From the NCBI GenBank assembly GCA_033816765.1, contig CM066294.1, forward strand, positions 2,852,001-2,916,000: a stretch of 64,000 nucleotides of DNA, in the 5' to 3' direction. The position numbers were made by a program, and so were the translations under genes. The notes beneath the pieces are model-generated. The model was given only the letters and a program-made list of their open reading frames with translations. It was not told the origin of the DNA and did not search any database. This document shows, one piece after another, positions 13,776-25,738 of this stretch; within the stretch, counting starts at the first letter, position 1; the number at the start of each line of letters is the position of its first letter. Source of the DNA: Nothopassalora personata (taxonomy: Eukaryota; Ascomycota; Dothideomycetes; Mycosphaerellales; Mycosphaerellaceae).

Positions 13776-14022
13776 TGTTAAGTTAAGACCTAACAGGATA
13801 CGTAGTTAGTAGCGGAGTGGAGTAAGAGATTAATCTTCAACTGGCTAATAGCCATAGGGCATGCAGTAATATATTAGGAACCAATGTGTTAATTGTGTTA
13901 CATGTCTATCTAAGCTAAAGGGGAGAGAAGGTGTCTTCCGATAAGCTGAGTTATCGTGGATGCCTTAGGCTATTAGATCACAACCTAACTGTTAGCTCCC
14001 CTTAAGATGCTACATCTTAACA
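13776..14022 (-). repeat. Solo Co1 LTR (247 bp) with 5-bp TSD AGTAG
   Basis: A complete Co1 LTR flanked by AGTAG at 13771-13775 and 14023-14027. No internal region is present, so the element was lost by LTR-LTR recombination. It keeps more CpA and TpG than the other Co1 LTRs (for example CAACTGGCTAATAGCCATAGG). That could mean a younger insertion or a length too short to be a RIP target. Confidence 0.93.
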
Positions 14023-14386
14023 AGTAGAATCTTTATTACCGTACGTACGAACTAAGCAACTAAATTAGTAGCTCCTTAAGGTAGAGTCGTGTTACGTACT
14101 AGGCTAAGAGAGGTTATAAAGGCTATTAAGTCCCGGTAGGACTTATCTAAAGTAATCTAATTATAATCTAAAAACAGGTCTATAAGTAAAGCGACTCGGC
14201 ACCCGGCAAAATCCTCTAAGAAGCTATCTGTATCCGGTAGAATGTTAGCATCGCGTATAGTAACCTTATTTAGGAGCATAGCTAAATTAATTAACCGATA
14301 TGGCATATCGCTTCTAGAGGCATTAACTTTCTTTACGACTAGGAACTAGCTATTAGAATATGCCCCCTATAAGTATTCTAGGATGT
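14023..14386 (-). pseudogene. G1b: decayed RT-region fragment of the old G1 copy
   Basis: Reverse complement of the fresh G1 ORF2 at about 40622-40860, with RIP-type changes. It ends at GATGT (14382-14386). The same GATGT resumes at 50864-50868, followed by the next bases of the RT gene. These two sites are therefore the two sides of one former Copia insertion, though they are now 36 kb apart. Confidence 0.87.
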
Positions 14387-14633
14387 TATAAAGTTAAGAC
14401 CTAAAAGGATACGTAGTTAGCAGCAGAGTAGAGTAAGAGATTAATCTTTAACTGGCTAATAGCTATAGGGCATGCAGTAATATATTAGGAACTAATGTGT
14501 TAATTGTGTTAGATGTCTATCTAAGCTAAAGGGGAGAGAAGGTGTCTTCCGATAAGCTAAGTTATCGTAGATGCCTTAGGCTATTAGATTACAACCTAAC
14601 TGTTAGCTCCCCCTAAGATGCTACATCTTAACA
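14387..14633 (-). repeat. Co1 3' LTR (247 bp) of the hybrid copy, left TSD GATGT
   Basis: It starts TATAAAGTTAAGACC (the terminal TG mutated to TA) and ends ACATCTTAACA in plus orientation. The preceding GATGT pairs with GATGT at 50864, beyond the Co1 5' LTR at 50617-50863, and not with the bases after 20000. This LTR therefore belonged to insertion Co1-B in G1b. Confidence 0.92.
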
Positions 14634-17600
14634 CTCCTACTTATCTTATATAGGAGGTTATAGTCTACTCTTCTCCTGTTAGTAGTATTTAGACCTCTAT
14701 AACAGGTTGAGCTAGCTTACAAACCTCTAGAAGTATAGACTAGTCTTTAGCTTTATAAACCTATCTACAACTATCTTAGATGTTAGGGTATACTTAATAG
14801 TAATAAGCCTTCTCCACTAAAGTTTCCTAACAGTATTGTAGGCAATGTTAATATACTTTAACTTGTTATAAACATGTGTATCCCTTACTAGGGTAAGGGT
14901 AGCTTAGTTGTTACCTCTTAATTGGACTAGTCTTAAGCTTAATATAGTCTCCTAGTTTCTAGTAATCCTTAGTTAATAGGAACAGTCTCCTACTAACTCT
15001 AGACAGTCTATCTCCCTTAGCAGTAAAGCTAGGAATTGGGATTGCTTTACATATGCATTTATAGCTATGTATTTAGCTTCTATTGTAGATGTTACTATAG
15101 ACTTTTGCTTCTTACTTATCTAGGAGACTAGTGCCCTATAGAGAAAGAAGACATACCTAAGGATAGAGACTCTGTCTACTTTATCTATTATATAATTAGA
15201 GTTATAGTATCTAACTAGGCATCCTTCTCTATACCTAGAGAAGACAAGGCTAAGATTAGGATATAACCTTAGATATCTTATAATCTTCTTTAAAGCCTTT
15301 ATATAGTAGGCGGATAGGTTACTTACAAATAAGCTTATCCTTCCTAGGGTAAAAGCAATGTCTAGCCTTATAATTGTTGCTAGCTATATCTATATACTAT
15401 TAATACTTTAGTACTCTACCTTGTTACACCTCTTATCTATATAGCTTAAAGGTCTAAGAGCCTTATAGCTGTCTATAGGTGAGTGTGTAGGTGCTGCCTT
15501 CTTATAGTTTATCCCTATCTTAGTAAGGTTGTCCCTAATAAAGTGTCCCTAGTTAAGTTTTAGGATTCCTCTCCTCCTGTCCCTTATAACTCTTATGCTA
15601 AGAATCTTTTTAGGTTCACTAAGATCTTTAATCTTAAAGACTTTACTAAGTTCTCTTTTAAACTAGAGAATATCTATCAACTTTAGTGCAGCAATTAGAA
15701 TGTTATCTACATATGTAAGAATTATAATCTCTTTTTCCTTATAAATAAGTAGGCATAGATCCACCTCTAACTATATAAATCTAATCTCTCTAAGCTTTAA
15801 TATATAGAGTTGATTCTAATCTCTAGCTACTTACTTAAGTCTATACAAGCTTTTAAGGATCTTAAATACTATGTTTAGTAGAAGCTTAACTCCTAGTAGT
15901 AGTAACATAAAGATGTCTTTATAGAGGGTGCTTTCTATAAACGTATTGTTCACATCTACTTAGTAAAGATGGAGATCCTTCTTACACACAATAGCTATAA
16001 ACACCCTAAGGGTGTCCTGTCTAACTGTAGGCGTAAATGTCTCTATAAAGTTAATACTAAACTTCTATAAAAAGCCCCTTACAACTAGCCTAGCCTTGAA
16101 CTTTTTAATGGCTCCACTAATGCTTCTTTTAACATTAAAGACCCATCTTAACGTAACTAAGTTTGCTCCTTTTAGTGGAATAGCATTCTCCTAGGTGTTG
16201 TTACACTATAGGGCATCTAGCTCCTTCTAGATTGCTTCCTTCTAAAGGTGTCCCTATTTCTTGTTATTTATAGCATCCTTATAGAACTTTAGAATTAGGA
16301 TCTCTTACTTATATATAATAACTTCTATAGTTGCTATAAAGGCTATCTCCTTAACTTCTTCTAGGAATTTACTATCCTATAGTACTGAATTATCCACTAA
16401 TTGCATAGCTATAAAGAAAGCTTAGTAGTAAGCAGTAAGGTTCTCTAAGAGGTCTATTGCTTCTCCTACTTTAGTAGCTAGTTTAGGTATAGGGACTATA
16501 GATCTTAGGGCTTTCTGTTTCTATTCATAGCCCTTAACATTATAGTTAGCCCTCCTCTTACTAAGGGATGATCTAAGAGTAGTTACTTATGTCCTAGTAA
16601 CATTCTTTTCCTAGAGATCTAGTAAACTTATCTTAATTGGCTCATCGATTTTCTAAAATTCCCCTATATTCTTTAGAGGCTAGGGAAGTTATATAAATAA
16701 CTTTCTTAGCTAGGCTATTACTAGGCTACTCTACTAAATAATTAAATGATAAATAGGTTGCTCTAAGGATATGTCCTTCCTTAGCCTCCCTAAGGGTCTC
16801 CTAGCTAGTGCATTGCTTAATAGATTCAATTTTGTAACATTAAGATCTATATTACCTCTAGGTTAGTCCTTAAAGAAGTCTACATATATGTATTGTTTAA
16901 CAGCTTTTATGTCTAGTTCCTAAAAGAGCTAGGCCTTAGCTATGTTTTTAACGTATCTAATAAACACTGCTTCTTTACCTCTATTTACTAGTTTATTACT
17001 TCTTGCCTATTAAGGCTAGGATCTTATGTCTATATAGACAATAGCTTTATATCCCTAACCCTTTAAATGGTTAATAGTTGGCTTAATGCTATTAAAGACT
17101 TGATCTAGTGAAACCTTGAACCTATTATAGTCTAGACTATTTAGTAGTTTGTTCCTTATGTAGGTTTAGGCTTCTAGTGCTTTAGGCTAGAATTCAATTA
17201 GTATCTTAGCCTCTTTAAGCATTGCCCTTATAGAGTCTTCTAAGGTTTATATTAACCTTTTAACTAGTCTATTTTAGAGCGAGTTGTATGCCTTAGTATA
17301 CTCTAGCCTAATTCCTAAATCCTTCTCCTACTACTTAACTAATGTAATAAGTTCCCTTGCATTATTAAGCCTAACTGCTTTTAACTGTACTAATGATTTC
17401 CTCTCTACCTTAATCTTCTAGTTCTAGAGAGCAACTAGAGCATCTTCTCTTTTCTTAAGAGGATAGGTCTACTTTTTTCTAGAGAAGTTGTTAACAATCT
17501 TAAGCTAGTATTTAAACCCTAGCCTTAATGTTAGCAGTAGACTACATATGTTAATAGATATAAGGGTAAGTCTTTTAGGTGTTCTCTTAGTAACTTTACC

Positions 17601-19753
17601 TTTATACTTCTTCATCTTTGCTATTGAACACACTCTACACTAGTGGAAGCTATCCCTAGGAACAGGAATAGGTTCTTTTAAGTCTATTACCTTATAAAGA
17701 TTCTAGAGCAAGTTCTTCCTAAAGTGTGCAAATCTTCTATGCTAAAGCTCCTACTGTTTTAGGTTAGTCTCTAATTTAGCAGTTATAAAGGCATTCTCTA
17801 TTAGTAGTGTATATAATAAGTAATATGCCCTTTCTTACAGTAGAGGAGAAATCTTATTAATGAATGGAACCCCCCTAAGAAGCCTTATCTAGACAACAGT
17901 TTAGCTAGAGGGGGATATAAGAGAAAATAAAGGAGGTTAAACACTAAACTACTTGCTAAACTAGTTCTAAGAAACTAGGTTTACCCCTAGCTTAGGTATA
18001 AGCAGAACATCTTCTAAAACAACTTTCCTGCTAGATCTCCTACTTATCTCTATAGTCCTAATATAAGTAGCTAATAAATGCCTACCTCCTACTTTGATCT
18101 ATTTCTTCTTTGTTAAGGGAGTTATAGATCTAAAGAGGCAGTTCTAGTTAGTTATATAGGATAAAGTATAAGAATTAAGTAACTACTCTAATAAGGGGAA
18201 CTTGCCTTAGACTTCTATAGTTAAGTGAGCTACTTTATTATACTTATTATTATTAGACATTGTCTTCTAGGATGAGTTGTATAAGTTAGGTAGCTCTTAG
18301 GTAGAGAAACCTTTCCTAGTCTTCCTTGTTTTAGAGGAAGGAGACTAGGCCTAGTTCTTCTAGAGTAATAGTATGTTAGAGCTAAGTTTCTTTACTATTT
18401 TCTTAAGTTCCTCTATAGAGGACTTCTCTCTTAGTGTTCTTCTTAAAGATAGTAGTAGAGATCTTCTCTTCTTAATATATATTGCATTCTAGGAGGATAG
18501 TGCTTAGGAATAAGATCTAAGGACCTTCTTTGCCTTAGAGAGACTAGGGCAGTCCTTAATAAGATAGTCCTTCTTATAGAGAAGGTAGGAAAGTAATCTT
18601 ACCTAACCTAAGGGCCTAACCTAGGTGGCTGCTATACTATACTTAGCCTTAGAGGGATTTAATCTAGCCTCTTGAGCCTTAAGGATCTTTAAGGTCCTTT
18701 TATAATCTATCTTTAGCTAAGCTATAATAGTATCCCTAGCTATATAGTAGTTAGGTAGTAGTGAGCTTAAAAGCTAGGTTATTCTCACATTAGCTTTCCT
18801 ATAGTGCTAGCCCTCTAGGTTAATATTAGCAATCCTCCTTCTAAGAGATACTAGGTGTGCCTATGTAGATCTAATAGTGAATTCTTCACTTATCTTAAAG
18901 TTTATAAACTGTTTTATAAGCTTATGTGCATAGGTTAGTAATACCTAGCTATACTTGTTCTAGAGATGCACCTATATCTTAGTAGCTTTTCTAGATTCGT
19001 AAGAGCCCTTAAGCTTAAATTCATCTTCTTCTATAATCCTACTTAGGATACTAAAGCAGTAAGCTGCATTTTGTTTTGTCTATGTTAGTGTATTAAGAAT
19101 CTCTTTAATCTTAGTCTCTTCCTAGAGTTTTAGGTTCTTACCCTTAATGTTGTTAAATAACACTTCTAATAGGTTATCAATTACAAAGAATGCTAACTGG
19201 CTCTCCATCTTATATCTCTAAAGGTTGAACTATCTCTTCTAATTGTCTCTCCTAAGAATTGGGATTTTAGTTCCCTTCTCTTCTCCTTTCTCTTAGTATA
19301 AATCTATAATAAATTGAATATAATGAAATAAGGTGTATATGCTTTAAAGTCGTGGCTTAGGTCCTACTAAGGCTTTTAGTGTAGAATAGTAAGGTTCGTA
19401 GGTGTAGATACTAAGGCCTACTTAGTAGGGTAAAGAAAGAGCGGTATAGTCTCGGAGCTAGGACACAGGTCTATCTCTCCTAGTAGAGTTCTAAATAACT
19501 TACTTAAAGTCCTTCTTCATAGTATCTCGATGTAGTTCTGCCTATAGAGTGTCTTTAAGGTATTAGCTTATAGTAAGCCGTATAGAGTCCTTTTCTAGAT
19601 TACCTATCACTTAGTATTAAACTAAGCTCCTTAATAGGACAGATAGGGTAGACTTCTGCTTCCTAGATGTTTTCTGCTATAATAGCAAGGGATACAAGTA
19701 ACCTGTACTAATATAGGTTACTCTTACTCCTACACAAACCCGGGCTCATAACC
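14634..19753 (-). pseudogene. Co1 hybrid: full-length RIP-decayed Copia internal region
   Basis: Read on the minus strand from 19753, an untranslated leader with a primer-binding-like GGTTATGAGCCCGGG next to the 5' LTR is followed by gag, whose start is near 19208 (MESQLAFF...). A zinc-knuckle-like stretch near 18560 has lost Cys and His (LIKDCPS remains). Protease, integrase, RT (about 16200-15480) and RNase H (about 15250-14820) follow. Part of this internal region (14634-17374) is nearly identical to the reverse complement of 1-2741. Stops are mainly TAG/TAA. Its two LTRs have different flanks (GATGT on the left, AGCTA on the right), so it is a recombinant of Co1-B (3' side) and Co1-A (5' side). 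Confidence 0.87.
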
Positions 19754-20000
19754 TATTAAGTTAAGACCTAATAGGATACGTAGTTAGCAGCGGAGTAGAG
19801 TAAGAGATTAATCTTTAACTAGCTAATAGCTATAGGGCATGTAGCAATATATTAGGAACTAATGTGTTAATTGTATTAGATGTCTATCTAAGCTAAAGGG
19901 GAGAGAAGGTGTCTTCCGATAAGCTAAGTTATCGTAGATGCCTTAGGCTATTAGATCATAACCTAACTATTAGCTCCCCCTAAGATGCTACATCTTAACA
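19754..20000 (-). repeat. Co1-A 5' LTR (247 bp), right TSD AGCTA
   Basis: It starts TATTAAGTTAAGACC and ends ACATCTTAACA in plus orientation. The following AGCTA (20001-20005) is the reverse complement of TAGCT at 2989-2993. This LTR and the one at 2742-2988 are therefore the two ends of a single Copia insertion in Co2, now about 17 kb apart and inverted to each other. Confidence 0.92.
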
Positions 20001-20398
20001 AGCTACCCTGTTTAGAGCGTACTTCGGGTTAACCTAGTCTAGATTATAGATTACGTATCTAACTAGATCCTTCTCTAGTAGTGCGCTAATTAGCATAGAT
20101 TTCTATGCCTAGAACTGCACGCCTTTCCTAAGCACCTAGCTATCCTTAGCGGATCTTACTAGGTTACTAGAGGTGTTGTTTCTAAACTCCATACCTAGTC
20201 TAGCTCTTTTAGATGCTATACCATAGTACTAGTGCTTAGTGCCGATCTCCTATAGTAGTTCTTAAATCGATTAGGTAGTTATCCGTAAAACAAATGTAGG
20301 GTTAAGTCTACTAGTAAGGTAAGCTAATCCTTAATAGAGCTTCGATAACGATTTAGGTTTTAAATTGGATAGGTAGAGGAGCACCCGGGCTTATAACC
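20001..20398 (-). pseudogene. Co2: 5' leader and start of gag
   Basis: Minus strand. Next to the LTR is a primer-binding-like GGTTATAAGCCCGGG. A gag frame then opens near 20190 (MEFRNNTSSNL...) and runs to the break at 20001. The same frame resumes at 2989 on the plus strand, where it continues as gag. The break is the Co1-A insertion site. Confidence 0.83.
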
Positions 20399-20575
20399 TA
20401 TTGTAAATAGGTATTTAACGAGTATAAGCTTCTAGATTAAAACGATAGGGTAGATTAGTAACCCTTATGAATTGCTACAAGGTGTGAGACTATCTAGCTA
20501 TAGAAAACAGTGTAATATAGTGTGTGTGTGCTAAGTCCTAACTAATCATAGACCTTAGTTACCTAATTTATAATA
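20399..20575 (-). repeat. Co2 5' LTR (177 bp)
   Basis: Reverse complement of 9486-9662. It starts TATTGTAAATAGG (a mutated TGTTGTAAATAGG) and ends CCTAATTTATAATA. The flanking GAAAG at 20576-20580 matches, in reverse complement, CTTTC at 9663-9667. Confidence 0.92.
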
Positions 20576-23290
20576 GAAAGCTATAGAACTCGACTTGCTA
20601 AGAGCTTAGGCATAAACAACTCGGGACCTAAGAGCATACGGTTCTATTACGTGTGTCGCGGGTTATCTTCCCCTTCGCCCTTACGTATTGCGTCTTATAA
20701 CCGGCGGGTAAGACTATCGGGCTTGCCTTCTTACACGCCTAGTCGATAGATGATTTTAAAGTGGAACTATAACAAGAACTCTACCTAGCGTACTTAGCGC
20801 CTATTTAGTTCCTTAGTAGTTATGAAATACTCGAGGTTCTTATAATCCGAATAGACAAGTACCGGCTTGCCGCTTAGGTCGGCGAGGGAGTTTTCGCAGT
20901 CGCTATCCACGTAGTCGATGTCTCTAGCCGCTAGCTCTAGGCGCCATTCTTCGAAGGCCTTAATAATAGCTAAGAGCTCCTTATTATATATGTCGTAGTT
21001 ACACTCCTACGGCGACATTTTCTTAGATAGGTAGGCTACTGGACGCAGTACTCCGTTATAGTGCTATAATAGAACCGCTATAGTAACGAAGTCTAATGCA
21101 TCGGTTTCGAGGATAGTCTCTAGGCCGTACTAAAACACTGCTAACACTTCACCTTCGGCATCTATAAAGGCCTTCTTTAGTCCTTTAAATGTAGCTTAGC
21201 ATTCTAGAGTCCATGACTAAGGTACGTCCTTTTTTGTAAGGCGGGTTAACGGTAGTGTTATCTTACTATAGTTCTTAATGAACCGCCGATAGAAGCCTAC
21301 GAATCTATTAAAAGCCAGTACGTCTGTCACATTACGGGGAGTCTCCCATTCCTACACTACTCTCACCTTCTCTAGGCACATAGAGATTCCATCTTTACCG
21401 ATAATAAGGCCTAGGTATTTAGTTAACTAGGTATAGAACTTACACTTCTTAATATCCAGTTACAACCCTACGTCTCTACATCTACTAAGCACTTTCTTAA
21501 CGTGGGTAACGTGCTCTTCGAGCGTGTCGCTAAATATGAGGATGTTATCTAGGTATGTAGATACGAAGTCGTCTAGGAACTCTCTTAGGGTGTTATTTAC
21601 GTAGGCTTAGAATGTCCCTAGGGCATTGCATAGTCCGAACGGCATGACTAGACATTCGAACTGCCTATAGCGGGTAGTAAACGCTATTATCCACTTATAG
21701 CCCTTCGCGATGCGGATGCGGTTAAATGCTATAATTACATCTAGCTTCGTGAACTACCTCTTACCTACGATCCGGTTTAAGGTATCTTACATTAGTGGAA
21801 TAGGATACCTCGACTTAATAGTAAGAGCATTAAGGGCTCTATAATCTACGTATACTCTTAATCCACCTCCTAGCTTCTTAATAATAAGGCATAGGGATGT
21901 AGCGTCGGCGCGACCTTTATTCCTCCGGATCTTACCTTAAGCGATTTACTTATCTGTCTAGTGCTTAATGATTTCGTCTTCTTACTTAGACATGCGGTAT
22001 AGTCGCTTAAAGGGTAGCATAGCGCTAGGCTTCAGTTTAATTTTATAGTCGATACTAGGCCGATATAGTAGGAGCTCTTCTAAAGCTTTCTTTAAGAAGC
22101 AGTCGATAAACTTATAGTAGGTTAGCATTAGGTGATCCCTAGGGTTTATCTCCTAGTCGTTAATCTTTATGAACTTGTCTACGTCTACTTAGGTATACAT
22201 CTTACATACTTATAGGGTTGGTATAACGCGTTCTAATAGCGGCACGAACGTGGCGGCGCGTGCGTCTAGCCGTAAGATAGTCTTCTCGTCTAAAAGCATC
22301 TTATAAGTGCCGCTAGTAACCGTCCTTATATTATGCGTAGTTATAGCGTATACGGTAAGCGGATCCGTCGATTATAGAGATTACTCGACATTCGGATCGT
22401 AGATGTACATTAAGTGGACTTGCGCTCCCTTTTACTTAGCGAGGCGCATAAAGTATTCTACATTAACTTCCTTAATATTAGCGGGCTTCGCCTTAAGACC
22501 CTCTACTTATTAAGCTGCCGCTTCGGCGGTCGCTACTGCTATAGTAGCTTTCGCTTCCTTTTCTTTAAGTCTCTTCGCGGCTCGGCGGGCTTTACCTAGG
22601 CCTCGAGTAGTTATGCGCTTAATAGTGTCTTCGCTATCGGCGGGTAGCGGTAGGCGGGCGTAGTACTAAGTAACATCGCCTTCTTTATCCTCCTCGACTG
22701 TTACTAGCCTATAGCTAGTGGCGGGCAGTTCTTTATATGTCTAAAGCGTAAGGACAGGGTTCTAATCTTAGTCATTTACTAACTAAACCTAGGCTAGTCT
22801 ACTATCTACTAGGCAGTACTCCTTATAATAGTCTAAGTCGAGAGTCATTATACCGGACTTATAGTATAGTCCCGGCTAGTGCTTATTATGCTAGGGGCGT
22901 CCTAGCACAATATCGTACTTAAGGTTAGTAAGCTAGCCTATAATGTTCTCGGTGTGGCCGTTAATATCTAGGGAGAACTTAGTCCGGTATTTAATTAGTT
23001 CCTTTACGGTAGACATGTCGGCTAAGCCTAGTGCTAACGGGCTATCTAACTTAGTAAGTAGTAGTTTATTCTTTCGCGCATATACGATATTAACGTATAT
23101 AGAGTTTACTCTAATATTAAGAAATGAGAATGCATTCTTTCTATTCGCCTTATAAGGTACTACGAGGTATAAGCCTATAATAGGGTTATGTTCTACATGC
23201 ACCATTCGTAAGGAATAGGATAATATCTTAAGATCACTCTCTAGAGCCTTATCCCTTGTTAACATGTTCGTATCTAGTCCACTAGTTGTT
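20576..23290 (-). pseudogene. G2: decayed pol (protease, RT, RNase H)
   Basis: Minus strand, continuous with the gag at 23300-26150. The protease region lies around 22860-23265, with a long open stretch ending LDINGHTENIIG and then IVLGRPW. The RT lies at about 22000-21350, with LDYRALN, MPFGLCNA and STYLDNILIF (YLDD changed to YLDN, a RIP-type GAT to AAT change). RNase H is at about 21150-20700, with LETDALD and SDCENSLAD. Polyprotein order is that of Ty3/Gypsy. It breaks at 20576 in GAAAG (CTTTC), where Co2 inserted. The remaining integrase part is at 9663-11855 on the opposite strand. Confidence 0.9.
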
Positions 23291-24974
23291 ACGCTTAACG
23301 AGTGGACTATGCTTTTTTCGACTAGGTAGTCGGGCGCGGTAGCATCTAGTAGGCCTAGAGCTTACACTCCTTATCGGTTAGCTTATAACCTAGCTTACGG
23401 CACTTCTTACATAGTCTCTCCTTTATGTAGCGCTTAGTCTCTACGTCGTCTAAGAGTAGGAGGTTCTTAAACTCGGCTAGGCGAGTGTCCTATAGGAGGC
23501 GGTTAACCTTACGACGGTTACTCGAGCCGCTAGAGCCTACTACTAGTAGAGAGCCGTTAGACTTGTCGTCCTTCTTATCGTCTTTCTTAGCGGTAGACTT
23601 CTTCTTACTTAAGTGAAGAGTCTCGGCGACCTTAAAGTCCTCTTCGGCTTTAAATAAGGCGTTAACTGCCTCGTTTAGAGTCTTCGGGTTAGCTTACTAG
23701 TAGCGGATAAGGTAGCGGTAGTTTAGCTTACGCATTAGGTTATCTATAGCGTCCTTACCCGTTATACGCATTAGGTTAGCGTAACGGCGCTACTTACGAT
23801 AGAGCTTGGCGAAGGAGTCCTTAGAGTAGTCCTCTAACTACTTTAGGGTCGCTATACTATCGCGGGCACGACCGATAGGATTGCGATTACCGTACTACTC
23901 GATTAGAGACTTCATTATCTTATTAACTAATAAGTATAGTTTCTTACTGCCGCTTATAATGCCGGCGATAGATAGGACCTTTAGGTTAAGTAGTACCTAT
24001 GCACCGCTATCGGTATAGTCTAATATAAACTTGAGCATAGCGTTCTTATCGCGGAAGGTAGTTACTAACAACTTAGTCTCTAATGCGCTAATCTACTTCT
24101 TAAGAGTAGGTCCCTTCAATTCTCCGTCTTTATTAAGGTCGCCTTAGAACTTATACTTTAGTCCGTCGACGTTCTTATCGGTTCTCTAGGGACGATCGAG
24201 CGTGTCGACTATGTCGAGGATGTTATTAAAGTCTACCTTAGTGACCTTCTTAGACTTCTTAGACTTGCGGCGGCGAGCACGGCGGTCGTCGTCGGAGGAC
24301 TCGTCGCTACTACTACTAGAGTCCGGATTATATCTCGCCTTCCTACTCTTACGCTACTTACTAGCCCTGTCCTTTCTACTAAGCTCTTTACCTAACTTAT
24401 CGGATAAGTCTCTACTACTAGACTACTTACGACCCTTGTCCTTATTCTTATCCTTAGGAGGCGATGGTTTACGGCCTAAGCGGCGGCGTAAGATAGATCT
24501 TAATAGTAAGGATCGGCGGTCCTTACCTCTCTCTTCTACACGGCTACGCTACTCGGCGGCCTCTAACTCCTTAGTATATACATTACGTAGGGCTTGGAGA
24601 TTATACTCGTAATTAGTAACAGCTTCTTTATAGTTGTCTACTTCACGCTAGAGCTTATCGATGCGGGCTTCGCGTTCCTTAACCTAGATTATAGCTTACT
24701 TCGCCTATACATAGGACTTCTTAGCGTCCGCGGGAACTAGTAATACCTTAAGTGCGGCTAGCTTAATCTAAGTAGTACTAAGGTCTTAGATAGCTAAGTC
24801 GCGTTCGGTAACTGTAGTGTTACGCTCTATAACGGCTATGTCGCGTTCTAACGACGCCGTATCGCGTGCTTAGGTAACTAGGTTAAGGTTATTAATAGTA
24901 GTGTCGCGTTCTACTATAATCTTAGCTAGGTCCTTACAGAGGTCGTTTTACTAAGCGTTTAACGTCTTAAGTAG

Positions 24975-25738
24975 TCGTCCTATAGAGAGCGCCTTCACGC
25001 GGCGGACGACGTAAGTATCTTCGTTACGACGAAGAGAAACTAAGACTCTCTCTCTCGAAAAATACAAGCCTACTCGACTCGAAACAAGAAAAGACAGGTC
25101 GGACGAACCGAACGAACGAGATACGCTCAAAATCTACAAACAAGAACTCCGGAACTGCGAGAAGGGAAAGCGACGTACATAGCGTACACGTCGCTCGAAC
25201 AACGAAGGCGCTGTCTACCTGTCGTCCCGGCAAACCACGTAAACTGCCGGCTGGAACCAAGAGAGGCGTTTAGGGGCGCAAACCACGTATACTGCACGGC
25301 TGGAACCAAGAGAGGCCGAGGGGGGGACGACAGCGAGGCCACTGCGACCGAGGAGCTACACTCGAGACCGGAGAACGCGACTGGATTGAAACAGAGGCAA
25401 CGGGTGTTTCTTGGGATTTTGCTCGGTGCGTACGGGTACGGCCGGCTTGGCTTTTTAAAACAAGAACGAGACACGGGCGCAAAACTTGTCTCGCCCGGGG
25501 CAAGGCGACAAACCGCAATTCTCGACAAGACACGACTACCGGGTACGCGCGTACTACGCCGCAATATATTCGATTTACGGTTCGAATAGCGAGCGTTGCT
25601 CGCATCTTTTAAGGAGTTTTTACGTCCGGGGTACGACGGGGCTTTTCTCCTTCTCTCAAATTTTGGTCTCGTTCTCGAGACCCGTGTTGCATAGTCTTTG
25701 ACTCAAATAGCACGTTAATGGAATAATCAATCAATCAA
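24975..25738 (+). mobile_element. L1: 764-bp non-LTR retroelement-like insert with 15-bp TSD
   Basis: The segment is flanked by two copies of TAACGTCTTAAGTAG (24960-24974 and 25739-25753). It interrupts the G2 gag frame and ends in a short tandem tail (AATCAATCAATCAA) on the plus strand. A long target duplication plus a simple-repeat 3' tail fits target-primed reverse transcription, meaning a SINE or a 5'-truncated LINE. Base composition differs sharply from its surroundings: CpA and TpG are common, so it is not visibly RIPped. I recognise no RT domain and no clear Pol III boxes; short open frames on both strands look incidental. Confidence 0.8.
25230..25316 (+). repeat. Imperfect direct repeat (2 x about 38 bp, period about 48) inside L1
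   Basis: Units at 25230-25267 and 25278-25316 share GCAAACCACGTA and CGGCTGGAACCAAGAGAGGC. They differ by one substitution and one inserted base and are separated by about 10 bp. Confidence 0.85.

Noticed and set aside
16012..16194. 60-codon frame identical to one at 1181-1363
   Set aside because: The identity comes from the inverted Co1 copies; it is antisense to the Copia reverse transcriptase.
14387..20000. A normal full-length Copia insertion
   Set aside because: Flanking pentamers differ (TSD GATGT versus AGCTA), and each pairs with a distant Co1 LTR.
22414..22599. 61-codon plus-strand frame in G2
   Set aside because: Opposite strand to a decayed pol region; no supporting feature.
24202..24612. 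136-codon plus-strand open frame in G2
   Set aside because: It is the complement of the Arg/Ser-rich G2 gag segment; its Leu/Ser/Arg composition reflects the other strand.
25127..25605. Overlapping open frames on both strands in the L1 insert (up to 145 codons)
   Set aside because: They overlap each other, lack recognisable domains and lie in a non-LTR insert too short for an autonomous element.
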